A DNA stretch of 64,000 nucleotides from CAZNSX01 sp964575845 (GTDB lineage Bacteria > UBA8248 > CAZNSX01): assembly GCA_964575845.1 (NCBI GenBank), contig CAZNSX010000005.1, positions 1 to 64,000 of the forward strand, given 5' to 3'. A model generated the notes under the pieces. That model had not been told where the DNA came from. It made no database searches and saw nothing but the letters and a program-made list of their open reading frames with translations. The position numbers and the translations under genes were made by a program. Shown piece after piece: positions 26,338-33,897 of the stretch (position 1 is its first letter; every line of letters starts with the position of its first letter).

Positions 26338-26994
26338 CTAAACGCGGGGTGGTAGCTCCGGTTTTCTATAGGGCTTCAGCGAGAAGGCGTGGTCGCCCTT
26401 CCCTATGATACCTCCTGAGACGATAAGCTTAATGCCCTCCTCAACGGACATATCCAAATGAGCCACTTCTCTCTTGGGTACAAAGAGCAGGAAGCCAGAG
26501 GTGGGGTTTGGGGTCGTCGGGATGAAAACGCTCAGAAGGTCCTGAGCGGCGGCATCCTGAATGGTGGGGTCCGCGTCGGTCGTTACGAACCCCAAAACAT
26601 AAAGACCCTTGCGGGGATACTCTATCAGGGCCACTCTGCGGAAGGCTCCCTGGTCATAGGCGACAATCCCGTCCAGGAACTGCTTCGCCGGACGGTAAAC
26701 CGCCCTGATGATAGGGAGCCGATAGAGTATCTTGTCGCCGGTCGCAACGACCTTCCGCCCCACCACATTGGCGGTAATGAAACCCACCAAGAGGATGATG
26801 ATTACGGTGGCAATAATCCCTAGACCCGGGATATGGAACCCAGGAACGCCAATGAGCCTGAAGATGGCCTGCTCCAAGGGTTTCAGTATATCATCCAGCT
26901 GGATGAAAAAGAACTTGAGGAGGATATAGGTGAAGGATATAGGCAGGATTACCAGAAGGCCTGCGATGAAGCGGTTCCGGAGCCAGACACGCAC
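26338..26994 (-). CDS. DUF502 family membrane protein
   Basis: Two hydrophobic segments (about residues 5-28 and 52-80 from this start) with the family sequence RNRFIAGLLVILPISFTYILLKF and the later IPLL-like KILYRLPIIRAVYRPAKQFLD and VFIPTTPNPTSGFLLFVP blocks identify DUF502. The function is unknown; members are inner-membrane proteins. The GTG at 26994 is chosen because GGAGG precedes it and family members begin at this point; a TTG at 27048 would add 18 residues. Confidence 0.87.
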   Translation of the reverse strand: MRVWLRNRFIAGLLVILPISFTYILLKFFFIQLDDILKPLEQAIFRLIGVPGFHIPGLGIIATVIIILLVGFITANVVGRKVVATGDKILYRLPIIRAVYRPAKQFLDGIVAYDQGAFRRVALIEYPRKGLYVLGFVTTDADPTIQDAAAQDLLSVFIPTTPNPTSGFLLFVPKREVAHLDMSVEEGIKLIVSGGIIGKGDHAFSLKPYRKPELPPRV

Positions 26995-27067
26995 TGTTTT
27001 CTCTCGGCCTCCAAACCATTCCTTCCCGGACACCAAATCCAAAGACAAGAAGCTTATGAATGTTTTA

Positions 27068-27096
27068 AGTTTATACTATATCATATTGACTTTCAA
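27068..27096 (-). promoter_or_regulatory. Probable promoter for DUF502 gene
   Basis: On the minus strand TTGAAA (27091-27096) overlaps the mltG stop codon, then a 17-base A+T-rich spacer leads to TAAACT (27068-27073). The -35 matches five of six bases and the -10 four of six. Confidence 0.45.
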
Positions 27097-28157
27097 GGTT
27101 TTTTTGGCCCTCTAGCCCCCCTGTTCATTCCCCCTAACTGGTAACGCACGACGGCGGCGTTGTGCTCGGCGAGTGTCCTGGAGAAGTGATGGCTTCCGTC
27201 CTTTCTGGAGACAAAATAGAGGTAGTCCACCTGAGCGGGGTGGAGGGCCGCCTTTATTGAGGAGAGCCCAGGGTTTGCTATAGGACCCGGCGGAAGTCCC
27301 GGATAAAGATAAGTATTGTAAGGGGAATCTATGGCCAAGTGCTCTTTGGTGAGGTTTCCGTCAAAATCCCTGAGGGCGTAAATAACAGTGGGGTCGGACT
27401 GAAGAAGCATGCCCTTCCTGAGGCGGTTGTGATAGACGGCGGAGACCAGGGGCCGCTCTTCATCAAGGGCCGTCTCCTTCTCGATGAGGGAGGCCAGAGT
27501 GAGAATGTCACGCCGGCTGGAGCCCAGGGCTCCAGCCCTCTTGGCCATGGCCGGGGTGAAGACCTTGTTCAGGGTGAAGACCATCTTGGTCAAGATGCGC
27601 CTGGCCCCCATCCCCTTGGGGAAGCGGTAGGTATCGGGGAAGAGGTAGCCCTCAAGGCTACTGGCTTCGACCCCCAGGGAGCGGGCGAAGGCGGGGCTGG
27701 CCGCCAGCTCCATTACCTCTTCGGCTCGGGCCATCTCCCTTGCCTCGAGGGCTTGGGCTATGGCCCTTATATCGCTCCCCTCGGGAATGGTAACCGAATG
27801 CTCGACCACGTGGCCCTCGCTCAGCTCCCTCAGAACTTCCTCGGGGCTCATGCGGGCGCTCAGCAGGTACTCGCCCGCCTTAAGGGTTCGGTCAACGCCC
27901 CTATAGTAAGCCAGCCACCTCAGTAGGGTGGGAGTTCTTATTATTCTTTCGCGCTCGAGAATGGCCGCAATCTGGCGTAGGCTCGAGCCAGGGGGGATAG
28001 TCACCAGGTAGGGCTGGGCGTCCTGGGATTGGGGGCTCCGCCAGAGGTGCCTGAGGTAGAAGGCTCCCCCGGCGAGAAGGATGAAGGCGAGGAGGAGAAC
28101 TACCAGGGCCCAGGCCCTCTTTTTGGTCCGACGTTCCCGGGGTTCTGGCTCGTTCAT
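27093..28157 (-). CDS. mltG: Endolytic murein transglycosylase MltG
   Basis: MltG cleaves nascent glycan strands at the inner membrane. One N-terminal transmembrane helix (about residues 14-36) is followed by a LysM-like region and the YceG catalytic domain, with LASLIEKETALDEERPLVSAVYHNRL carrying the catalytic Glu and the GLPPGPIANPGLSSIKAALHP block. At 354 residues it is normal length. Its start overlaps the ruvX stop as ATGA. Confidence 0.95.
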   Translation of the reverse strand: MNEPEPRERRTKKRAWALVVLLLAFILLAGGAFYLRHLWRSPQSQDAQPYLVTIPPGSSLRQIAAILERERIIRTPTLLRWLAYYRGVDRTLKAGEYLLSARMSPEEVLRELSEGHVVEHSVTIPEGSDIRAIAQALEAREMARAEEVMELAASPAFARSLGVEASSLEGYLFPDTYRFPKGMGARRILTKMVFTLNKVFTPAMAKRAGALGSSRRDILTLASLIEKETALDEERPLVSAVYHNRLRKGMLLQSDPTVIYALRDFDGNLTKEHLAIDSPYNTYLYPGLPPGPIANPGLSSIKAALHPAQVDYLYFVSRKDGSHHFSRTLAEHNAAVVRYQLGGMNRGARGPKKP

Positions 28158-28579
28158 GGGGATCGGCGGTGGAGGTGGTCAAGGTAGCTCTGAAGGATGA
28201 GTTGCGCGGCTACTATGTCTACCACCTTCTTGCGTCTGCTCGGCCGCATCTCGACCGCCCTGAGGGCCCGCTGGGCGGCCACCGTGGTGAGACGCTCATC
28301 CCAGGTCTCCACGGGCAGGGGAACGACCTGGCGCAGGAGCCTGACAAAATTCATGGTCCTTCTGGCCGCTGGCCCCTCGCTGCCGTTCAGACTCAGGGGG
28401 AGGCCCACTACAATGCGCTCGGCCCCATGGGTCCGGGCCAGGGCCGCCACATCCTCCAGCGGGCCACGTCCCGGCCGGCGGGGGAGGGAGGTCAGGGGCT
28501 GAGCGGTGAGTCCCAGCTCGTCACTGATGGCGGCGCCGATGCGTTTCGCCCCCAGGTCCAGGGCCATGGTTCTTCCCAC
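28154..28579 (-). CDS. ruvX: Holliday-junction-resolvase-like protein YqgF/RuvX
   Basis: The 141-residue RNase H-fold protein has MALDLGAKRIGAAISDELGLTAQPL with the catalytic Asp, IVVGLPLSLNG and WDERLTTVAA. Family members act in pre-16S rRNA 5'-end processing and have been proposed as resolvases. The start is GTG 28579. It lies between tolC and mltG on one transcript. Confidence 0.94.
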   Translation of the reverse strand: MGRTMALDLGAKRIGAAISDELGLTAQPLTSLPRRPGRGPLEDVAALARTHGAERIVVGLPLSLNGSEGPAARRTMNFVRLLRQVVPLPVETWDERLTTVAAQRALRAVEMRPSRRKKVVDIVAAQLILQSYLDHLHRRSP

Positions 28580-28588
28580 ACCACCCTC

Positions 28589-30151
28589 CTAGGAACCTTT
28601 CGATGGGACCCCCATGCGGGGTCTCTTTCGGATGTCGCCTAAATCGATCCGGTGTTTTATAAGACTGAAACCTGTCACCCGATCGAGATCAACAAGGGCC
28701 TTGCTATAGTCCACGAGGGCCTTGGACTCAGCTGTCCGGGCTAGGGTGAGGAACTCCTGATCCTCGAGCACGTCCCGGCTCGTCGCCAGCCCGACCGCAA
28801 ACTTTTTCTCCTCAGCCTCAAGCCTCTTCTCGGCCAACTCCCGGGCCTTCCGAGAAGCCACGACCTGGTTTTGACCTGCGGTTATCAGACGAACGGCCCT
28901 TCGAACCTCCTCCGTTATTTTCTGCTCCAGATCCTTGAGCCCAATAAGAGCCTGCTCCACCTCCAGGCGCCTCTGAGTCCGGACGGCTCTGGCCGTCCGG
29001 TTGGGAATGGGATAGCGAAGGATCACCCCCGCCTCCCAGCTATAGAAGTCGCCAGTCGTCGCCGTCTTGAGGGCCTCGGACTTTCGGTTTTCCAGCCCGT
29101 TGAGGGCCAAGCTTCCCACTAAGTCGACCTGAGGAAGAAGCTGATTCTTGGCAAAATTGAGCTGGATGCGACGGTTCTTTATATCCAGATGGGTACTGGC
29201 GAAGTCGGGTCGATTCTCGAAGGCCCTCTTCAGGCTCTGGACGAGGTTAACCTCTTCGACCGCGAAGGCGGCCTCATCGGTGGGTATGATGGAGACCTCC
29301 CAGTTCAGGTTCAATATACGCTTAAGGCGGTCTTCGGCATTCTTTATTTCGTTCGCGCTGGTGATGACATCCACCTCCCGCGCGGCCACGCGTGACTCCG
29401 CCTCTACTATCTCGATGGGAGCCAGGGTGCCCACCTCCACCTGGATTCGATTACGGCGCAAGAGGTCTTTGGCGAGCTCCAAGGACTGCTGTTTCGCCGT
29501 GTGGTCGGCGATGGCGAAGATGAGGTCCCAGTAGGCATCCTGCACCTGGGATACCACCTCAATAACTCGCTCCCGAAACCGTTCCAGCGAGATCTGATGG
29601 GAATTCTGGGCCACTAGGATGCGCGTCCTGTTGATATTGATGCCGAAGTTCTTAAGCAGGGGCTGGGTGAGACTGAAGGTAAGGCCGGCTTCAAAGCGCG
29701 GGTCTAAGCGGAAGGTAGTGGAGTTAGTGCTGATGCGTGACTCCTCCAGCAGCATCCGGTACTGGGTCCCCGTGATGAGCTTCCCTTCGAGACCGACGCC
29801 CACCCGGGATTCCTCCTGGCGGCTGTCCCCTGTGAAAAAAGTGGAAGCGCTTTGGCTCTTAGCGGCCGAAGCCGTCGCTTCAGCAGTGGCCGCAGGGTCG
29901 AAGGCCCCCTTTTCAAGGAGGATATCCTGTTCAGTCAACCGAGGGTTAAAGCTCTCGATGGTGATGTCAAAGTTATTGGCTAGCGCAAGACTTATAGCTT
30001 CCCTGAGCGGGAGGGCGAGGCGGGGCTCCTGCGACTGAGCGAGAAGGGGTCCGGACACAATGAAGCCCAGACTCAAGACCAAAACCACAAGAGCCCGGCA
30101 AGTGAAGCCGGCCTCAGGCCTAGAAAAAGCTGAAAAGAGCGAGCGTTTCAT
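28589..30151 (-). CDS. TolC-family outer membrane channel
   Basis: A signal peptide (hydrophobic about residues 18-36, likely cut near LLAQS) is followed by two outer-membrane efflux repeats rich in Leu, Ala and Gln. FSLTQPLLKNFGIN and the alternating helical heptads are typical of TolC-like proteins. The protein forms the outer-membrane exit duct of type I secretion or RND efflux. No inner-membrane pump or adaptor lies nearby, so its partner is elsewhere. It starts the tolC-ruvX-mltG operon, divergent from ribF. Confidence 0.9.
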   Translation of the reverse strand: MKRSLFSAFSRPEAGFTCRALVVLVLSLGFIVSGPLLAQSQEPRLALPLREAISLALANNFDITIESFNPRLTEQDILLEKGAFDPAATAEATASAAKSQSASTFFTGDSRQEESRVGVGLEGKLITGTQYRMLLEESRISTNSTTFRLDPRFEAGLTFSLTQPLLKNFGININRTRILVAQNSHQISLERFRERVIEVVSQVQDAYWDLIFAIADHTAKQQSLELAKDLLRRNRIQVEVGTLAPIEIVEAESRVAAREVDVITSANEIKNAEDRLKRILNLNWEVSIIPTDEAAFAVEEVNLVQSLKRAFENRPDFASTHLDIKNRRIQLNFAKNQLLPQVDLVGSLALNGLENRKSEALKTATTGDFYSWEAGVILRYPIPNRTARAVRTQRRLEVEQALIGLKDLEQKITEEVRRAVRLITAGQNQVVASRKARELAEKRLEAEEKKFAVGLATSRDVLEDQEFLTLARTAESKALVDYSKALVDLDRVTGFSLIKHRIDLGDIRKRPRMGVPSKGS

Positions 30152-30299
30152 GGGCTCTCTCCCTCCACGGGGGAAGTTCTCCCTTTCATTTAGTCAGTGG
30201 GCGACGAAATTACCTCGCTACTTTATTTAGGGGAAACCTCTGAAATATTAATTCAACTGCCCCCGATTTGCAAACTCTGTCCCCGAGACCCCTTTGAGC

Positions 30300-30305
30300 T
30301 ATAAT
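30300..30305 (+). promoter_or_regulatory. Consensus -10 element upstream of ribF
   Basis: A perfect TATAAT lies 69 bases before the ribF ATG in the divergent tolC/ribF gap. No good -35 is seen at 16-18 bases. The resulting leader would be about 60 bases, too short for an FMN riboswitch. Confidence 0.35.
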
Positions 30306-30373
30306 CTTCTTGCAGGGCTTTTGTGCTCCTTGGTATAGTTCGCCAGCCCGGGCTTCACATTGGGAATCGGATT

Positions 30374-31324
30374 ATGGAGATAATAAAGGGACTTAAGGAT
30401 GTGGGAGCTAAGGTGAGGGGGCCTGTCCTCACCATCGGGAACTTTGATGGCGTCCACCTGGGCCACCAGAAAATCCTGCGGCGGGTAGTGAGTCGGGCGG
30501 AAGAGCTGGGGTGTCAGAGCTGCGTTTTCACCTTTGACCCCCATCCCCTTTCCATCATCGCTCCCGAGAAGTGTCCCCCCCTTCTGACCAGCCTTGAGAA
30601 GAAGATGGCTCTCATGGAGGAGAGCGGAATCCAGGTGGTCATCTGCACCCACTTCAACCGGGACCTGGGGAACACCTCCCCGGAAGCTTTCATCCGGGAC
30701 ATCCTGCACGCCACTCTCCGGGTTAAGGATGTTTTCGTGGGCTTCAACTTCGCCTTCGGCCGGGGACGGGCGGGGGGAGTGAAGCTCCTGAAGGCTTTGG
30801 CCAATGATTGTGGCTTCGGAGCCCATGTTATAGAACCGGTGCGGGTGGAGGGCCGCACGGTGAGCAGCACCGCCATTCGCCGTCTGCTGGGCCAGGGCAG
30901 GGTGGAACAAGCGGCCAAGCTCTTGGGGCGCTTCTACTCCCTGAGCGGCCGGGTGGTCGAGGGCTCATCCAGAGGGGAGGCCTTGGGCTATCCCACGGCC
31001 AATCTGGAGACCGCAGGTGTGGTGATACCTCTCGCCGGGATCTACGCCGGAAGGGCCCTCTTGAGGGGCCAGGCCCACCGGGCTGTCATAAACCTCGGCT
31101 GGAGCCCTACCTTCGGAGATGTGGGATTTAGAGTTGAAGCCCATATCCTGGATTTCACGGAGGATATCCATGGTGAGGAGCTCGAGCTCGAGTTCATCCG
31201 GAGGCTTCGCGAAGAGCGGAGGTTTGACTCCATGCAGGAGCTGGCTCTCCAGATAGGACGCGATGTGGAGGAAGCCAGGGCCCTCCTTGAGAACCTCTCA
31301 GAGGCCGAGGGGGGAGCCCGGTGA
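30374..31324 (+). CDS. ribF: Bifunctional riboflavin kinase/FAD synthetase
   Basis: RibF makes FMN and then FAD. The N-terminal adenylyltransferase domain shows LTIGNFDGVHLGHQKIL and the TFDPHPLSI motif, and its end reads RVEGRTVSSTAIRRLL. The C-terminal kinase domain has GEALGYPTANLE with the catalytic region and GWSPTFG (NPTFG in the usual form). ATG 30374 gives a normal N-terminus; an upstream frame extension is unconserved. Its stop overlaps the next gene by four bases. Confidence 0.96.
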   Translation: MEIIKGLKDVGAKVRGPVLTIGNFDGVHLGHQKILRRVVSRAEELGCQSCVFTFDPHPLSIIAPEKCPPLLTSLEKKMALMEESGIQVVICTHFNRDLGNTSPEAFIRDILHATLRVKDVFVGFNFAFGRGRAGGVKLLKALANDCGFGAHVIEPVRVEGRTVSSTAIRRLLGQGRVEQAAKLLGRFYSLSGRVVEGSSRGEALGYPTANLETAGVVIPLAGIYAGRALLRGQAHRAVINLGWSPTFGDVGFRVEAHILDFTEDIHGEELELEFIRRLREERRFDSMQELALQIGRDVEEARALLENLSEAEGGAR

Positions 31325-32322
31325 GGAGGTTAAACTTCTGGCTGGGCCTGGCGGTGAGCATAGGGCTCCTCATCCTCATCTTCTATCAGGTGGACAGGGA
31401 GGAGCTCCTGAAGGCCCTGGGCAGGGCTCACCTTCCTCTGGCCTTCCTGGCGGCGGTTCCCGTGCTCGCTTCTCTCGTCATAAGGGCTCTTCGGTGGCAG
31501 TACCTTCTAAGGCCCGTTCAGGAGCCCGGGTTCATGCCCGCCCTCTCGGCCACCTGCATAGGGTTCATGGCCAACATGATCCTGCCGGCCCGGCTCGGCG
31601 AGTTCGTGCGGGCATGGTCTCTGGGCCGCAAGGAGAGGATGCCTTTCGGCAGCTGCTTCGCCTCCATAGTGGTCGAGAGGCTCTTCGACGGCTTCAGCAT
31701 ACTGGTGGTACTGGTGCTTCTCCTCTTCTCGATGGACCTTGCACCCTCACTTTCGGAAAAGCTCCGACTCGCGGGAGTGTTATCGCTTCTCTTCTACCTC
31801 CTGGTCATAGGCGTTCTCGTGATGCTGAGAGTTCGCACCGAGCCCACGGTCAGGGTCTTCCGATTCCTGTTGCGGCCGCTGGGTTCCTCCGTGAGAGAGC
31901 GCTTCATGGGAACGCTTGAGTCCTTCGTCTCGGGCATCCGCCTCATAAACCGCCCCTGGGACTGGGCCATGGTCTGCACCCTCTCGGCCGCCCTGTGGCT
32001 GACGATGGTCTTCTTCAACCACCTGGTGCTTCTCTCCTTCGGGGTTGAGCTCCCTTGGGTGGCCCCCTTCTTCCTCCTCGTCATGCAGGCCTTCTCCGCC
32101 ATGCTCCCCAGCTCGCCGGGGTTTGTGGGAACCGTCCACTACGCCATAGTGCTGGCCCTCGGCTTCTATGGTGTTCCCAGGGAGCTGGGGTTAAGCATCG
32201 CCATAATAATGCACGGGGTAGGTTATGTGGCGATCGTGCTGCCGGGCTTTGCCTTCCTCTGGGGCGAGGGCCTCTCTTTGAGAAGTCTCGGGAAAGCCGA
32301 AGAGGCGGTCAGGCTGGGATGA
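31321..32322 (+). CDS. LPG-synthase-TM/AglD-type flippase-like membrane protein
   Basis: About eight hydrophobic segments span the 333-residue protein. The family motif PARLGEFVRAWSLGRK followed by ASIVVERLFDG identifies the lysylphosphatidylglycerol-synthase transmembrane (PF03706) family, whose members act as lipid flippases or in glycolipid transfer. The aminoacyl-transferase domain of MprF is absent. It starts at GTG 31321, coupled to ribF. Confidence 0.88.
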   Translation: MRRLNFWLGLAVSIGLLILIFYQVDREELLKALGRAHLPLAFLAAVPVLASLVIRALRWQYLLRPVQEPGFMPALSATCIGFMANMILPARLGEFVRAWSLGRKERMPFGSCFASIVVERLFDGFSILVVLVLLLFSMDLAPSLSEKLRLAGVLSLLFYLLVIGVLVMLRVRTEPTVRVFRFLLRPLGSSVRERFMGTLESFVSGIRLINRPWDWAMVCTLSAALWLTMVFFNHLVLLSFGVELPWVAPFFLLVMQAFSAMLPSSPGFVGTVHYAIVLALGFYGVPRELGLSIAIIMHGVGYVAIVLPGFAFLWGEGLSLRSLGKAEEAVRLG

Positions 32323-32333
32323 AGGGTGGACGC

Positions 32334-32945
32334 CTAAGGCCGAAGCGCTCCCCAGAGGAAGACGCCCCCGAATCCCACCAGCATGAGGCCCGCTCCGATG
32401 AAAAGCCACCGGTGCAGCCTCATGGACCAGAAGCTGCGGGTCCGGTGCACGGTCTTTGAGACGAATAGCTCCCAGAGGATATCGCAGGAGAGATGGGAGA
32501 CGGCCAGGGCCAGAAAGCCCAGAAGGCCGAACTTCAAAGAACGGGAGATGAGGGCCGCCCCTATGGTGGCCCACCAGAGAAGAAAGTAAGGATTGAGGGC
32601 GGTCGTGAGGACGCCGGCTGTGACGGAGCTATACGGAAGGTCCCGCTCGGTCGCGAGCTTCTCCCGCTCCCGCACCATCTGCCAGCCGAGGTAGAGCAGC
32701 ACGAGGCCGCCGCCGAGGGCAACCCCCCTCTGGAAGCCCCCCGAGGCAAGCAGGCCTCCGAGGCCAAGATAAATAGCGGTCATGAGCGGGATCTCCACCA
32801 GCCCATGCCCCAAGCCTATCCAAAAGCCCGCAACTCCCGAGCGGTGGCCTTTTGCCACAGTGACGGCAAAGACAGGCCCCGGGGCCATGACCCCCGAGAG
32901 GGAGATGAGGACTACGCTCAGGAGAAAAAAGAAGAGCTCAGCCAA
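32334..32945 (-). CDS. LysE/RhtB-family amino acid exporter
   Basis: Six hydrophobic segments in 203 residues and the family start SVVLISLSGVMAPGPVFAVTVAKG (the GPxF/GPG region) mark a LysE-type translocator. Substrates of the family include basic and neutral amino acids; the one here cannot be read from sequence. It overlaps the glutaredoxin-like gene by eight bases, an unusual pair that is probably just co-transcribed. Confidence 0.88.
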   Translation of the reverse strand: MAELFFFLLSVVLISLSGVMAPGPVFAVTVAKGHRSGVAGFWIGLGHGLVEIPLMTAIYLGLGGLLASGGFQRGVALGGGLVLLYLGWQMVREREKLATERDLPYSSVTAGVLTTALNPYFLLWWATIGAALISRSLKFGLLGFLALAVSHLSCDILWELFVSKTVHRTRSFWSMRLHRWLFIGAGLMLVGFGGVFLWGALRP

Positions 32946-33219
32946 GGGACCTTCCCTCGGTTTGAGATGCCGCCTCCCTCAGTAGACGAATGAGCCTTCT
33001 CTCCTCCACCCTTCCCTTGAATGCCTTCTTCCCCCCGATGAAGACCACGGGTATTTCCTCCCCGTAGGCGCGCATGAGGTCCGGGTCCTCCTGGATATTT
33101 ATCTCCTTTATCTCCAGCTCGAATGGGGAAAGGCGCAGGATGGCCTCTTTTGCCTCGTGGCAGAGGTGGCACTCGGGCTTTGAGTAGATGGTTACCCCGA
33201 TCGATTTTCGGCCGGCCAA
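32938..33219 (-). CDS. Glutaredoxin-like thioredoxin-fold protein
   Basis: The 93-residue protein has a thioredoxin fold with the redox motif CHLC near residue 18 in YSKPECHLCHEAKEAI. The cis-Pro is seen in EIPVVFIGGKKAFKG. It resembles the DUF836/glutaredoxin-2-like reductases found in many environmental bacteria. The start is TTG 33219 after a GGGGGAG site. Its physiological partner is unknown. Confidence 0.85.
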   Translation of the reverse strand: MAGRKSIGVTIYSKPECHLCHEAKEAILRLSPFELEIKEINIQEDPDLMRAYGEEIPVVFIGGKKAFKGRVEERRLIRLLREAASQTEGRSLG

Positions 33220-33306
33220 AAACTCCCCCCCTGAGAGCGGCCTGCTCCAGAGACCGCATTCTCAAACTGAGATTATAGCGCCCTCCCCGGGCTTCGGGCA
33301 AAGAGC

Positions 33307-33336
33307 TTGACAGGTTTTGCGTGGCTCGACTATATT
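33307..33336 (+). promoter_or_regulatory. Strong promoter for tRNA-Leu
   Basis: A perfect TTGACA (33307-33312), an 18-base spacer and TATATT (33331-33336, five of six) place the start near 33343, about 20 bases before the mature tRNA. This is the best sigma-70-type promoter in the window. Confidence 0.75.
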
Positions 33337-33361
33337 AAATTCCTGGAAATCAATATTCGGT

Positions 33362-33449
33362 GCCGGAGTGGCGGAACTGGTAGACGCGCCAGATTCAGGG
33401 TCTGGTGGGGCGTAGCCCCGTGGGGGTTCAAATCCCTTCTCCGGCACCA
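33362..33449 (+). tRNA. tRNA-Leu (CAG anticodon)
   Basis: The acceptor stem GCCGGAG (33362-33368) pairs with CTCCGGC (33439-33445), followed by discriminator A and an encoded CCA. The anticodon stem CCAGA/TCTGG encloses the loop TTCAGGG with anticodon CAG at 33396-33398. A long variable arm marks it as class II, as expected for leucine. The T arm contains GGTTCAAATCC. It reads CUG codons. Confidence 0.97.
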
Positions 33450-33897
33450 ACTTGAATGGACATCCCGCCCTGAGGTTCGCGATAGAATTAATATAAAAAC
33501 AATGAGATAGCAGGTAGTGGGGAGGTTCTTGTGAGCCCATTTCTTTAAGGCTCATGGAATTTCTCCAGCAATTCAGACCTCCCGCTCCGCTCTCCTGTTC
33601 CAAATTTTCGAACTTGGCCGCCCTCCTGGATTTCAAAATCAAAGATGGGGTTTAGCAAGTATTTCTTTCTCTGTGATTTATAGGGCCTTAGCAATTTTCC
33701 ACAGCCCTTAGATATTCCTAGGAATTCTTTACTTTTGACGCAAAATTGGTAACAAAATGGAAAGGTTCTTAGGGCTGGTGAAAGCTGGCATCCTCAGAAG
33801 GCTTCCGATAAAACCCGCTACCTTCACCTTTTTTTCCGAGTGCAGAGAGCAATTGCTCCCAATACTGGCCGTGAAAGTTCACCCCTTATTGTGGGAA
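33450..33897. other. Gene-poor stretch after tRNA-Leu
   Basis: No convincing gene is seen. The stretch is more A+T-rich than the surroundings and holds the first copy of the 160-bp direct repeat (33625-33788) and a perfect 12-bp palindrome GAGCAATTGCTC at 33847-33858. The latter lies just past the end of the radical SAM gene but has no T tract in the right direction. No clear tRNA terminator is visible. Confidence 0.6.
33625..33788 (+). repeat. Diverged direct repeat, copy A
   Basis: This 164-base stretch aligns from end to end with 43360-43521, starting CCTGGA(T/C)TTCAAA and ending ATGGAAAGGTT then GCTGG. The first 65 bases match at roughly three quarters of positions, and the last 35 are also similar. 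Both copies are in the same orientation and bracket the radical SAM/CHAT region. In-frame stops make coding unlikely. Confidence 0.75.

Noticed and set aside
30306..30373. FMN riboswitch upstream of ribF
   Set aside because: The leader is about 60 bases with none of the conserved FMN-element stems.
33554..33655. 33-codon frame as a RiPP precursor for the nearby radical SAM enzyme
   Set aside because: The ribosome site is weak and too close, there is no leader motif, and it runs into repeat copy A with a stop not shared by copy B.
33847..33858. Palindrome GAGCAATTGCTC as terminator of the radical SAM gene
   Set aside because: On the minus strand it is followed by purines and A runs, not T, and the loop is too small for a good hairpin.
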